NCBI RefSeq assembly: GCF_021556615.1
Contig: NZ_JAKGGD010000001.1
Location: 434,001-498,000, forward strand
Length of the DNA: 64,000 bases
Origin: Paracoccus salsus
GTDB taxonomy: Bacteria; Pseudomonadota; Alphaproteobacteria; Rhodobacterales; Rhodobacteraceae
Direction of reading: 5' to 3'
Shown here: positions 26,322-35,201 of the stretch, piece after piece
How positions within the stretch are numbered: position 1 is the stretch's first letter
How the letters are laid out: each line of letters begins with the position of its first letter
Position numbers and translations under genes: made by a program
The notes under the pieces: generated by a model
Database searches by the model: none
What the model was told of the DNA's origin: nothing
What the model saw: the letters and a program-made list of their open reading frames with translations, nothing else

Positions 26322-27728
26322 TTATTTCCAGATCTCGCCATTGACGCCGGGCGCGATCTCGGGATGGTCCGCGATGTGGAAGCGCGGTTCCTGGCCCGCC
26401 TTGCGCTGGCGGACATAGTCGCGCGTCACATGCGCGATCGTACCGGACAGCAGCACGATCGCGATCAGGTTGATCGTCGCCATGAGGCCCATGCTGGCAT
26501 CCGCGAAGTTGAACACCGTGCTGACCGCCTGCATCGCGCCCCAGATCACCATCGCCAGCGCCGCCACGCGCAGGACCATGATCCCGGTCGTGCCACCGCC
26601 CAGGAACACCACCGCGTTTTCGGCATAGGTGTAGTTGCCGATGATCGAGGTGAAGGCGAAGAAGAAGATCGCGATGGCCACGAAGATGCCGCCGAAGCCG
26701 CCGAAATGGTCGGTCAGCGCGGCCTGCGTCAGGTTCACCCCGGTCAGTTCTGCAGACGGGATGACGTCGGCCAGCAGGATCATCACCGCCGTCGCCGTGC
26801 AGATCAGCAGCGTGTCGATGAACACGCCAAGCGCCTGCACGAAGCCCTGCGAACTGGGGTGATGCGGGTCGGGCGTGGCGACGGCCGCGATGTTGGGGGC
26901 CGAGCCCATCCCCGCCTCGTTCGAGAACAGGCCGCGCTTGATGCCGTTCAGCGCCGCCGCCATGATCCCGCCGGCAACGCCGCCCACCGCCTCTTGCAGC
27001 CCGAAAGCCGATTTGACGATGCCGGCCAGGATGCCGGGCACCTCGCCGATATTCATCGCCAGCACGATGATCGCAGCCAGGAGATACAGCCCCGCCATTG
27101 CCGGCACGACCTTTTCGGCCACCCGCGCGATCTGCGGGATTCCGCCGAAGATGATGATCCCGGCAAGCCCCGCCAGCACCACGCCGACGATGGCCTTGTC
27201 GATCCCGAAGGACCGTTCGACCGCCTCGGCGATCGAGTTGGCCTGCACGGCGTTGAAGATCAGCCCGAAGGACGCGATCAGCGCCAGCGAGAACAGTGCC
27301 GCCAGCCATGGCTGCTTGAGCCCGCGGGCGATATAGAAGGCCGGGCCGCCGCGATACATGCCGCCGGGACCGTGGATCTTGTAAAGCTGCGCCAGCGTCG
27401 ATTCGGCGTAGGCCGTGGCCATGCCGACCAGCGCGACCATCCACATCCAGAAGATCGCCCCCGGTCCGCCCAGTGTCAGCGCGACCGCTACGCCAGCGAT
27501 GTTGCCGGTGCCGACACGGCTGGCGAGACTGATGGTCAGCGCCTGGAACGGGGTGATGCCGTCACGGTCGGTCTCGCCCGAGCCGACGACGCAGCGCCAC
27601 ATCTCGGCGAAGTGCCGGAACTGGATGAAGCCCAGCCGGATCGTGAAATAGAGGCCGACGGCCAGCAGGCCGTAGATCAGAACATAACCTCAGAAGATGG
27701 TGTTGAGAAAATCGATGATCGCGTTCAT
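26322..27728 (-). pseudogene. AGCS sodium:alanine/glycine symporter interrupted by in-frame TGA
   Basis: Encodes an Na+-coupled alanine/glycine:cation symporter. A well-placed ATG at 27728, with AGGAGG 7 bases upstream, opens the frame MNAIIDFLNTIF. Codon 13 is TGA (27690-27692), followed in frame by GYVLIYGLLAVGLYFTIRLG, exactly the continuation expected for this family, which normally has tryptophan (TGG) at that point. The rest is intact: LTISLASRVGTGNIAGVAVAL and later helices run to the stop at 26322, about 469 codons in all. Restarting at the ATG at 27602 would lose about 42 residues, including the first membrane helix. It is probably a recent nonsense mutation or a single-base sequencing error; UGA read-through is less likely. 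Confidence 0.85.
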
Positions 27729-27812
27729 GCGAAAGCCTCCTGATTGCGCAGTGAGGCCAAGACTGTAACGAATTCGTGAGTATCGCAAGCCGCGACGCGT
27801 GTCGCTGCGCGA

Positions 27813-29198
27813 TCAGCGGGGCGAGACACGCAGGCGCACGCCGCCATGCGGGCGCAGGGTCAGGATCAGGCGGGGTTCGGGCGCGACGCCGGGCAGCGCC
27901 TCGAAGCGGAACCGCGCCAGCAGCGTGGCCAGGATGATGGCCGCTTCCTGCAAGGCGAAGCTTGCGCCGATGCAGATCCGCGGACCGGCGCCGAAGGGCA
28001 GGAAGGCATAGCGGTCGGGGGCGGTCTGGAACCGGTCGGGATCGAAGGCGTCTGGCCGGTCCCACAGCAGGTGATGGCGGTGCAGCGCGTAGACCGGCAG
28101 CATCACCGTGTCGCCCGGCCGGACCTCGCGCCCGCAAAGCCGGTCGGGCATGCGGGCGGTGCGCGACAGGAACGCCGCCGGCGGATACAGCCGCAGCGTC
28201 TCGTTCACCACCTGCAGCGTATAGGGCAGCGCGCCCATGTCGTCGGCGGTCGCGGCCCGGTCACCGATCGCGGCCCGCGCCTCGGCGGCGGCCCGGTCCT
28301 GGACGGACGGGTCGAAGGCGCACAGATACAGCGCCCAGGCCAGCGTCAGCGCCGTCGTCTCGTGGCCCGCGACGATGAAGGTCAGCAGGTTGTCGCGCAG
28401 CTCGGTGCGGGTCATGCTGCGGCCGGTCTCGGGGTCCTTGGCGTCCAGCAGCAGATCGAGAAGGTCGGGCGCGCCCGCATGCCCCGCGGCGGCGCGCGAC
28501 GCGATGGCCTCGTCCGCGATGCGCAGCATGCGCTTCAACTCTCCGCCCGAGAACAGCCGCCCCGGACGCGGCAGCCAGGCGGGCAGGCCCATCACGTCCA
28601 GAAGCGAGACCTTGGCCGTCTGCGCGATATAGCCGTTGATGGCATTATGGACCGCCGCGCGGTCGAACGCCGCGTCACCGGACAGCGTCACGTCCGAGAT
28701 CACCTCGAATGTCGCCGCCACGGTTTCCTCGAACATGTCCACCGGTTCCTGCGCGGCGGCCAGGCGGCGGCTTGACGCCTCGGCCGCGGCGGTCATCACC
28801 GGCCCCAGCGCGGTGACGTGGCGATGGGCGAAGGCGGGCGCCAGCGCGCGCCGCTGCCAGCGCCACTGCGCGCCCTCGGCGATGAACAGGCTGTCGCCTA
28901 TGGCGGGTTCCAGGATCAGCTTGGTCGTGACGGATTTCGGATAGTCCTCGACCCGGTCCTTGAGGATGTGGCGCAGGCTTTCGGGATCCATGACCATGTG
29001 CCAGCGGATGCCCGTGCGTCCCGACACGATCGGCTGGCGCAGGGCCAGTTCGGGAATGATGCTGAGAAGGTTGCGCCGCGCCGCCAGCACCGTGCCGATG
29101 ATGCCCATCGGCTTGCGCGCCAGTTCCACCTTGACCGGCTCGTCCCGGTCAGGGGACGCCGCGGTCGGTCGGGAGGCGGAGGTCGAAAGCTCGCTCAT
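27813..29198 (-). CDS. Cytochrome P450
   Basis: Haem-thiolate monooxygenase of unknown substrate. The 461-residue protein has the I-helix motif VAGHETTALTLAW, the K-helix ExxR (NETLRLYPPA), the meander DPDRF and the haem loop FLPFGAGPRICIG with ligand C409. There is no N-terminal membrane anchor, so it is likely soluble. The ATG at 29198 gives a normal N-terminus; the upstream in-frame start at 29408 would add 70 atypical residues. No ferredoxin or reductase gene is adjacent, so the redox partner must be elsewhere. Confidence 0.93.
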   Translation of the reverse strand: MSELSTSASRPTAASPDRDEPVKVELARKPMGIIGTVLAARRNLLSIIPELALRQPIVSGRTGIRWHMVMDPESLRHILKDRVEDYPKSVTTKLILEPAIGDSLFIAEGAQWRWQRRALAPAFAHRHVTALGPVMTAAAEASSRRLAAAQEPVDMFEETVAATFEVISDVTLSGDAAFDRAAVHNAINGYIAQTAKVSLLDVMGLPAWLPRPGRLFSGGELKRMLRIADEAIASRAAAGHAGAPDLLDLLLDAKDPETGRSMTRTELRDNLLTFIVAGHETTALTLAWALYLCAFDPSVQDRAAAEARAAIGDRAATADDMGALPYTLQVVNETLRLYPPAAFLSRTARMPDRLCGREVRPGDTVMLPVYALHRHHLLWDRPDAFDPDRFQTAPDRYAFLPFGAGPRICIGASFALQEAAIILATLLARFRFEALPGVAPEPRLILTLRPHGGVRLRVSPR

Positions 29199-29361
29199 CG
29201 GTCGAGAATAGGCCGCAACGGGCCCGGCGACAATGAGCCCGGCCTGCGACACGTCAGCCGGCTGTCGCTCGACCGAGAGGACGAATCGGTGTATGATGAA
29301 AGCCTGTGGCGCCATGCGGCCCCAGCCTCCTGGCGCGTTGCGCGACAAGCAGGAGGTGGCC

Positions 29362-29919
29362 ATGGCCAGCCGACACCCCGACCCCGAAATCATGTGGAAC
29401 GACGCCAACGATTACCAGGCGGCGGTGATCGCGGATCACAAGATCAGCGAATTCGTCAGGCTGGACCTGCCCGGTCTGCTTGCCCCCGCGACCGGCGCGA
29501 TGCCGTGCCCCGTTCCCTTGCCCCCGCCCTGGCGTCTGGACAGGCTGAAGGAGGTCCGAAGCTTTTCGGACCTTCTGAAGGAGATCGCAAATCTCAAGGC
29601 CAAGATCGAGGCCGCCCTGAAGGTGATGCAGCCGCCCGGCCAGAACCTGCCGAACATGCCCATCATCCCGCCGCGCCCGCCGACGCCGGGCACCACCGCG
29701 CTGCGGCAGATACTGGAGGTTCTGACCGCGGCCGGGCGGATGGCCGAGGATGGCGAGCCCGAACAGGCCCGCGACAGCCTCAAGGAAGCCAAGGGGATGA
29801 TGCATGACGAGGAAGTGAAGGCCGAGTTCAGGCGGATCCGGGATATCCGGCTGTGGTATGACATCCTGGAGGAACTGCGCGACGCGATCGGATACCTCGA
29901 CAGCGTGTCGAAACCCTGA
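29362..29919 (+). CDS. Hypothetical protein, helical with Pro-rich linker
   Basis: I do not recognise this 185-residue protein. It begins MASRHPDPEIMWNDANDYQA. A charged helical segment around residues 75-100 (RSFSDLLKEIANLKAKIEAALKVM) could form a coiled coil, followed by a proline-rich linker (NMPIIPPRPPTPG) and a second charged helical region (LKEAKGMMHDEEVKAEFRRIRDIRLWYDILEEL). It has no signal peptide or membrane segment. AGGAGG lies 6 bases upstream of the ATG at 29362, and codon use fits the genome, so it is very likely expressed. The same frame stays open for about 82 codons after its TGA (see 29977-30168). Confidence 0.7.
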   Translation: MASRHPDPEIMWNDANDYQAAVIADHKISEFVRLDLPGLLAPATGAMPCPVPLPPPWRLDRLKEVRSFSDLLKEIANLKAKIEAALKVMQPPGQNLPNMPIIPPRPPTPGTTALRQILEVLTAAGRMAEDGEPEQARDSLKEAKGMMHDEEVKAEFRRIRDIRLWYDILEELRDAIGYLDSVSKP

Positions 29920-29976
29920 CGGCGGGCCCCGGTCGGACGGCGAGAAGGTGACGGCTTTCGACAGCATGCGGCCCAT

Positions 29977-30168
29977 GTGGCCAGCGACAGCCTCAGCGGG
30001 AACAGGGTCGTTCCCCCTGTCGAACGCGCCTGGAATCCGAATGGCGAGATTGAACTGTCGCGGCCCCTCACGCTGTCCGGGGGACGTTTGACGATCGGCG
30101 GCGCGCCGGGGACCGCGCCGGTGACGGGCGAACAGGTGATCTATCGGATGGCGTTCGTCAGGGCGTGA
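29977..30168 (+). CDS. Possible small protein, or detached C-terminus of the preceding gene
   Basis: A 63-residue open frame from a GTG (MASDSLSGNRVVPPVERAWN..., ending EQVIYRMAFVRA). Third codon positions are mostly G or C and it ends cleanly before the rplT terminator. It lies in the same frame as the 29362-29919 gene, with no stop between that gene's TGA and 30166, so it might be the severed end of a once longer protein. No good ribosome-binding site precedes the GTG. Not recognised. Confidence 0.3.
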   Translation: MASDSLSGNRVVPPVERAWNPNGEIELSRPLTLSGGRLTIGGAPGTAPVTGEQVIYRMAFVRA

Positions 30169-30253
30169 TCGACGTCGTCACGGGGCGCAACGGGCCGGAT
30201 TGCACCCCAGCGCAGTCGGTCAGTGCGACCCCGGCCCCGCCGAAAGGCAAAAA

Positions 30254-30279
30254 ACGGCCCGTCCGGAAGGGCGGGCCGT
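30254..30279 (-). terminator. Intrinsic terminator of rpmI-rplT
   Basis: ACGGCCCGTCC (30254-30264) pairs with GGGCGGGCCGT (30269-30279), 11 bp with one G-T pair, around a GGAA tetraloop. On the minus strand it is followed by six T residues (complement of 30249-30254). A textbook intrinsic terminator 24 bp after rplT. Confidence 0.9.
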
Positions 30280-30302
30280 CGAAATCTGCCGAAAGTGTTC
30301 GC

Positions 30303-30662
30303 TCAGGCCGCGGCTTTCGCCTTTTCGACGATCGCGCCGAACGCATCGGGCTCGTTCACGGCCAGATCGGCCAGAACCTTGCGATCCACCTCGATGCCGG
30401 CTTTCGACAGCAGGTTGATGAAGCGCGAATAGGTCATCTCGCCATCGACCAGCCGGACGGCGGCGTTGATCCGCTGGATCCACAGCGCGCGGAAATTGCG
30501 CTTGCGGTTCTTGCGGTCGCGCGTGGCGTACTGGTTCGCCTTGTCGACGGCCTGCGTGGCGGTGCGGAAGTTGCGCGAACGGTTGCCATAGTAACCTTTC
30601 GCCGCCTTCAGGATCTTCTTGTGGCGGGCGTGGGTAACCTTGCCGGATTTAACTCTTGCCAT
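30303..30662 (-). CDS. rplT: 50S ribosomal protein L20
   Basis: Ribosomal protein bL20, an early 50S assembly factor that binds 23S rRNA. The 119-residue sequence is characteristic: basic N-terminal extension [19 protein letters not shown], then [12 protein letters not shown] and [15 protein letters not shown]. Normal length. It lies 15 bp downstream of rpmI. infC, which often precedes rpmI in other bacteria, is not here. Confidence 0.98.
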   Translation of the reverse strand: MARVKSGKVTHARHKKILKAAKGYYGNRSRNFRTATQAVDKANQYATRDRKNRKRNFRALWIQRINAAVRLVDGEMTYSRFINLLSKAGIEVDRKVLADLAVNEPDAFGAIVEKAKAAA

Positions 30663-30677
30663 GTCTCGGTCCTCGAA

Positions 30678-30878
30678 TCAGCGGTTATAGGGCATGTATT
30701 TCTTGACGATCTTGGCATCCGCATCCGACAGGATGGTGGTGCCGCGCGCGTCGCGAATGAACTTGGTCGAACGCTTGATCATGCCGTGGCGCTTGCCGGC
30801 CTGACCTGCCTTGACCTTGCCCGTGGCCGTCGTCGAGAACCGCTTCTTGGCGGCCGCTTTGGTCTTCATCTTCGGCAT
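30678..30878 (-). CDS. rpmI: 50S ribosomal protein L35
   Basis: Ribosomal protein bL35. The 66-residue, highly basic protein begins [20 protein letters not shown] and ends [12 protein letters not shown], as expected for the family. AAGGAG lies 6 bases before the ATG at 30878. It heads the rpmI-rplT operon, with a promoter at 30954-30982. Confidence 0.98.
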   Translation of the reverse strand: MPKMKTKAAAKKRFSTTATGKVKAGQAGKRHGMIKRSTKFIRDARGTTILSDADAKIVKKYMPYNR

Positions 30879-30953
30879 TTTCATCTCCTTCGTCAGAGTG
30901 AACGCGCAACTCGGCAATGCCATGTCGGCCGGCCGCGCGGATCGGAAGCGCGC

Positions 30954-30982
30954 CGTATAAGGGCGCGCGCGGGATTTGACAA
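30954..30982 (-). promoter_or_regulatory. Promoter of rpmI-rplT
   Basis: On the minus strand, TTGTCA (30982-30977) and TATACG (30959-30954) are separated by 17 bp. The predicted transcription start, near 30947, gives a leader of about 70 nt before rpmI. Confidence 0.7.
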
Positions 30983-31008
30983 GTGGCTGCGGCCCCGAGG
31001 GGCGCGGA

Positions 31009-31239
31009 TCAGGGCGCGGTGCCCTGCGCCTCGGCAGAGACGCGGTCCCAGGCGGCAAGGACATCCTGCGGCGTGAACGGGCCGGGCTGCAGATAGGCCG
31101 CCGCAAAGATCGCGACGATGCCCAGCACCAGCAGGATGACCCCCGCGCGCGGCGGTCTTGTCTGAACAAGCTGGGCAACGGCGACCAGCACCGAGATCAG
31201 GCACAGCGCCACACCGGCAAGCAGCAGATAATCGGACAT
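31009..31239 (-). CDS. Small membrane protein of unknown function
   Basis: A 76-residue protein with two hydrophobic helices ([21 protein letters not shown] and [19 protein letters not shown]) joined by a short QTRPPR loop, and a soluble tail ([21 protein letters not shown]). It starts at the ATG 31239, 33 bp downstream of the pyruvate kinase stop on the same strand, so it is probably co-transcribed with pyk. I do not recognise a family. Confidence 0.65.
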   Translation of the reverse strand: MSDYLLLAGVALCLISVLVAVAQLVQTRPPRAGVILLVLGIVAIFAAAYLQPGPFTPQDVLAAWDRVSAEAQGTAP

Positions 31240-31272
31240 GAAGACACCCGTTCTTGTTATTGTCTGGCGGGT

Positions 31273-32718
31273 TTATTCCGGATCGGTCGCGTAAATCAAC
31301 CGCTCGTCACAGGGCGCGATGCGCAGGATGTTGGTGGTGCCCGGCACGTTGAACGGCACGCCAGCCATGACAACAACCTGGCGCGTTTCGTCGGCAAAGC
31401 CGAAATCGCGCGCCGCGCGGGTCGCGTTGACGACGGCTTCCTTGAAGCGGCTCAACCGTGGGGTCTTCACGCAATGCGTGCCCCAGGTCAGGCACATGCG
31501 GCGCAGGACGGTATCCACCGGGCTCATCGCAAGGATCGGGACGCGCGGTCGTTCGCGCGCGACCAGACTGACGGTCGTGCCGGATTGCGAGAACGCGCAG
31601 ATCGCGGCGATGTCGGTGGTTTCCGCGATCTCGCGCGCGGCGGTCACGATGGCGTCGGCGATGCTGTGCAGCTTGGCGGCGCGCGCGGCCTCGATGATGG
31701 CACGATAATTCGGATCGGCCTCGACCGATCGGGCGACGTTGTCCATCGTGGTCACCGCCTCGATGGGATACTGGCCGGCAGCGCTTTCGGCCGACAGCAT
31801 CACCGCATCGGCGCCCTCGTAGATGGCATTGGCCACGTCGCTGACCTCGGCGCGGGTCGGCATCGGGCTTTCGATCATCGATTCCAGCATCTGGGTGGCG
31901 ACGATCACCGGCTTGGCGGCGGCCCGGCACAAACGCACCAGCCTTTTCTGGATCGGCGGCACCGAATGGACCGGCAATTCGACCCCCAGATCGCCGCGCG
32001 CAACCATGATCCCGTCGGACGCCCTGAGGATCTCGTCGAAGGCGCGGACGGCCGAGGGTTTCTCGATCTTGGACAGCACCGCGGCACGACCCTGCGCCAG
32101 CCGCTTGGCCTCTTCGACATCCTCGGCGCGCTGCACGAAGGACAAGGCCAGCCAGTCCACGCCCAGCTCGCATGCAAATTCGAGGTCCGCGCGATCCTTG
32201 TCGGACAAGGCGGCCAGCGGCAGCACCACGTCGGGCACGTTCACGCCCTTGCGGTCGCTGATCGTGCCGCCCACCGTCACCGTGCATTCGGCAAAATCGG
32301 GACCGCAATCCCTGACCGTCAGACGGATCTTGCCATCATTGACCAGAAGTTCGCTGCCCTTCTCGAGCGCCGCGAAGATCTCGGGATGCGGCAACTGCAC
32401 GCGGCGGCTATCGCCCGGCGCGTCGTCCAGATCGAAACGGAAGCTGTCGCCCTCTTCCATGTCATGGGCGCCGGCCGTGAACGGACCCACGCGCAGCTTG
32501 GGGCCCTGCAGATCGGCAAGGATCGCGATCGGCCTTCCGGTCTCGGCCTCGATCTCGCGGATCGTCGCGTGCCGGGCGCGGTGGTCGTCGTGACTGCCAT
32601 GGCTCATGTTCAGACGAAACACATCCGCACCGGCGTCAAACAGCGCCCGGATCATCTTCTTGCTGCTGGATGCCGGTCCCAACGTGGCCACGATCTTCAC
32701 ATTGCGATGTCGTCTCAT
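31273..32718 (-). CDS. pyk: Pyruvate kinase
   Basis: Last step of glycolysis: phosphoenolpyruvate plus ADP to pyruvate plus ATP. The 481-residue protein has the full set of motifs: VKIVATLGPAS near the N-terminus, DVFRLNMSHGSHDDH, and the active-site block AAVLSKIEKPSAV...GIMVARGDLGVELP. It also has the helix VIVATQMLESMIESPMPTRAEVSDVANAIYEGADAVMLSAESAAG and the C-terminal domain with AICAFSQSGTTVSLVARERP. I chose the ATG at 32718, preceded by AGGGCGGG, over an in-frame start at 32775. Divergent from the amidohydrolase gene. Confidence 0.97.
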   Translation of the reverse strand: MRRHRNVKIVATLGPASSSKKMIRALFDAGADVFRLNMSHGSHDDHRARHATIREIEAETGRPIAILADLQGPKLRVGPFTAGAHDMEEGDSFRFDLDDAPGDSRRVQLPHPEIFAALEKGSELLVNDGKIRLTVRDCGPDFAECTVTVGGTISDRKGVNVPDVVLPLAALSDKDRADLEFACELGVDWLALSFVQRAEDVEEAKRLAQGRAAVLSKIEKPSAVRAFDEILRASDGIMVARGDLGVELPVHSVPPIQKRLVRLCRAAAKPVIVATQMLESMIESPMPTRAEVSDVANAIYEGADAVMLSAESAAGQYPIEAVTTMDNVARSVEADPNYRAIIEAARAAKLHSIADAIVTAAREIAETTDIAAICAFSQSGTTVSLVARERPRVPILAMSPVDTVLRRMCLTWGTHCVKTPRLSRFKEAVVNATRAARDFGFADETRQVVVMAGVPFNVPGTTNILRIAPCDERLIYATDPE

Positions 32719-32832
32719 CGTCCCGCCCTTCCTGACTTTAGCGCTACCAATGGCACAATCGCCGCTCAGCGGCAACTGGCGTCTGTCGCTTTAGTGGCAT
32801 AGACAGCCGGCGATATGAAGGATCACGACTCG

Positions 32833-33573
32833 ATGACAGAGCGGGCGTTCTGGACGGATGGCGAAGACCGGCCCTCGCGCTGGCTGATCACCTGCGATCA
32901 TGCCACGAATCGCGTGCCCGACTGGGTGAACGGCGGGGATCTGGGCATCGCCCAGGCCGACATGGGGCGCCATATCGCCTTCGACGTGGGGGCCGCGGGG
33001 CTGGCGGCGCGGCTGGCCGCCCTGCTGGACGCCCCCGCGATCTTTTCGGATTTCTCGCGCCTGGTGATAGACCCGAATCGCGGCGAGGATGATCCGACGC
33101 TGCTGATGCGGCTTTATGACGGCACGGTGATCCCGGCGAACAAGCAGGCGGGAGCGGCCGAGCGCGAGCGCCGCCTCGAGCGGCTGCACCGGCCCTATCA
33201 CGCCGCACTTCAGGCTCTGGCGGCCCGCCATCCGGCGCGCTGCATCTGCGCGATCCACAGCTTTACGCCGCAATTGCGGGGCCGGCCGCCACGCCCATGG
33301 CAAATCGGCATCCTGTATTCGCATCGTGATTCGCGGCTTGGTCCCGCGATGGTGCAGGCCTGCCGCGACGAGGGCTGGATCACCGGCGAGAACCAGCCCT
33401 ATAGCGGTCATCTGGATGGCGATTCCGTCGATCGCCATGCGCTGTCCCATGGCCGGCCGAACATGCTGATCGAACTTCGCAACGACCTGATCCGCAGTCA
33501 GGCAGGCCAGGCCGAATGGGCCGCGCGCCTGGCCCCGGTCATCACGCGCGTGCTGGCGACCACCGGTCTCTAG
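32833..33573 (+). CDS. N-formylglutamate amidohydrolase family protein
   Basis: Member of the N-formylglutamate deformylase/amidohydrolase family, which hydrolyses N-formylglutamate at the end of some histidine-degradation routes. The 246-residue protein has WLITCDHATNRVPDW, FSDFSRLVIDPNRGEDDP, CICAIHSFTPQLRG and MLIELRNDLI, which hold the expected His, Glu and Arg active-site residues. AAGGA lies about 10 bases upstream of the ATG at 32833; an in-frame ATG at 32815 is possible. No hut genes are nearby, so the physiological substrate is uncertain. Confidence 0.85.
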   Translation: MTERAFWTDGEDRPSRWLITCDHATNRVPDWVNGGDLGIAQADMGRHIAFDVGAAGLAARLAALLDAPAIFSDFSRLVIDPNRGEDDPTLLMRLYDGTVIPANKQAGAAERERRLERLHRPYHAALQALAARHPARCICAIHSFTPQLRGRPPRPWQIGILYSHRDSRLGPAMVQACRDEGWITGENQPYSGHLDGDSVDRHALSHGRPNMLIELRNDLIRSQAGQAEWAARLAPVITRVLATTGL

Positions 33574-33762
33574 TTTCGCAAGGCGTTCCGCAAGGCGCGC
33601 ATGGCGACGCGGCGGCACGATCCAGGCGGGGCAAGCCGCATGCCCGGGCCTGGACGCAGGCAGGTGGCGCAGATTTGCAGGCCGGAGGTCCCCGCCGACG
33701 CGGATGACAGCTGACCCATGCCTCTTGTGCCCCGGCCCCTGCCGGTGCATTCCCTCGGGACC

Positions 33763-34065
33763 ATGAGCGAGATCGACGATATTGCCGACATGAATGCCTT
33801 GCGCGCCCGGATCGACGCGCTGGACGCCGAGCTGATCGCCCTGTTTGCGCGGCGCAGCGCGCTGATCGACCGCGCTGCGCGCATCAAGGCCGCCGAGGGC
33901 TTGCCCGCGCGGATCGACTGGAGAGTGGACGAAGTCGTCGCAAATGCGCGCCGCAATGCCGCTGCCGCCGGGCTGGACGGCGCGCTTTTCGAGGCAATCT
34001 GGCGCCAGCTGGTCGATGCCGCGATCGCTCAGGAAAACAGACATCTGAAGGGAGATCGCCCATGA
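33763..34065 (+). CDS. Chorismate mutase, AroQ type
   Basis: Converts chorismate to prephenate for phenylalanine and tyrosine synthesis. The 100-residue all-helical monofunctional AroQ protein contains [37 protein letters not shown], with the conserved R and K residues that hold chorismate, and [14 protein letters not shown] at the end. GGGA lies just before the ATG at 33763. The stop overlaps the folD start by 4 bp (34062-34065), so the two are coupled. Confidence 0.92.
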   Translation: MSEIDDIADMNALRARIDALDAELIALFARRSALIDRAARIKAAEGLPARIDWRVDEVVANARRNAAAAGLDGALFEAIWRQLVDAAIAQENRHLKGDRP

Positions 34066-34937
34066 CTGCCACATTGATTGACGGCAAGGCCTTCGCCGCG
34101 CGCCTGCGCGAGCGGCTTGCGAAGGAAGTCGCCGCGATGAAGGCCCGCGACATCACGCCGGGGCTGGCGGTGGTGCTGGTGGGCGAGGACCCGGCCAGCC
34201 AGGTCTATGTCCGCTCGAAAGGCAAACAGACGCGCGAGATCGGCATGAACTCGTTCGAACACAGGCTGCCCGCGGACACACCCGAGACCGCTCTGCTGGA
34301 GCTGGTCGCCAGCCTGAACGCCGATCCGGCGGTCAACGGTATCCTGGTGCAGCTGCCGCTGCCTGCGCACATGGACGAGGCCGCCGTGATCAACGCGATC
34401 GACCCGGACAAGGATGTGGACGGGTTTCACATCCTGAATGTCGGCAGGCTGGCCACCGGTCAGAAGGCGATGGTGCCCTGCACGCCGCTGGGGTGCCTGA
34501 TGCTGCTGCGTGACCAGCTTGGCAGCCTGTCGGGCAAGCGCGCCGTGGTGATCGGCCGGTCCAATATCGTCGGCAAGCCGATGGCGCAGCTTCTGCTGCG
34601 CGACAGCGCCACGGTCACGATCGCGCATTCGCGCACGACGGACCTGCCCGACCTGTGCCGTCAGGCCGATATCGTGATCGCGGCCGTCGGCCGGGCCCAT
34701 TTCGTGAAAGGCGACTGGCTAAAGCCGGGCGCCACCGTCATCGATGTCGGGATCAACCGCACCGAGGATGGGCTTGTCGGGGATGTCGATTTCGCCGCCG
34801 CATCGCAGGTCGCGGGGGCGATCACGCCGGTGCCCGGGGGCGTTGGACCGATGACCATTGCCTGCCTTCTGGCCAACACCCTGACCGCGACCGCGCGCAG
34901 CAATGGGCTGCCCGACCCCGAGGGCCTGACGCCCTGA
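34062..34937 (+). CDS. folD: Methylenetetrahydrofolate dehydrogenase/cyclohydrolase FolD
   Basis: Bifunctional folate enzyme that interconverts 5,10-methylene-THF, 5,10-methenyl-THF and 10-formyl-THF using NADP. The 291-residue protein carries the signature [14 protein letters not shown] with the catalytic lysine, [14 protein letters not shown], the nucleotide-binding [18 protein letters not shown], and the terminal [18 protein letters not shown]. Translationally coupled to the chorismate mutase. The 10-formyl-THF it makes is the substrate of PurU, encoded about 18 kb away. Confidence 0.97.
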   Translation: MTATLIDGKAFAARLRERLAKEVAAMKARDITPGLAVVLVGEDPASQVYVRSKGKQTREIGMNSFEHRLPADTPETALLELVASLNADPAVNGILVQLPLPAHMDEAAVINAIDPDKDVDGFHILNVGRLATGQKAMVPCTPLGCLMLLRDQLGSLSGKRAVVIGRSNIVGKPMAQLLLRDSATVTIAHSRTTDLPDLCRQADIVIAAVGRAHFVKGDWLKPGATVIDVGINRTEDGLVGDVDFAAASQVAGAITPVPGGVGPMTIACLLANTLTATARSNGLPDPEGLTP

Positions 34938-35120
34938 GGCACCCGCCGGGGGTTTCCCGCAACCGAACCCAGGCTGGATAGGTGAAGACCAAGGCCGGCC
35001 GATCAGCACTTTCTTCAGGCTTCACCTCGATCGAGGACCCTGCGGTGCAGGCGGGGACGCCGCTGAGCGCGACCGAGGCAGGCGCCTCATCCCGTGGCGG
35101 GATGGGGCGTTATCCGGTGC

Positions 35121-35156
35121 CTGCTCTGGTCCCGAAATATCCGGGGGGATCGCCCC
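35121..35156. repeat. Partial inverted copy of the dispersed GC-rich element
   Basis: CTGCTCTGGTCCCGAAATAT followed by CCGGGGGGATCGCCCC resembles the reverse complement of the ACCCCCGAGGATAT flank of the element at 21541-21590. It lies between the ends of folD and ruvB, near a small CATCCCG/CGGGATG hairpin (35088-35104). Confidence 0.4.
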
Positions 35157-35201
35157 AGGCAACGCGGGCAGCGCCCCCTTTTTCCGGCCGGCTGCCACCG
35201 A

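Noticed and set aside
27690..27692. Selenocysteine codon in the AGCS gene
   Set aside because: Family members have tryptophan at this point, there is no redox role, and no SECIS-like hairpin was seen directly after the TGA.
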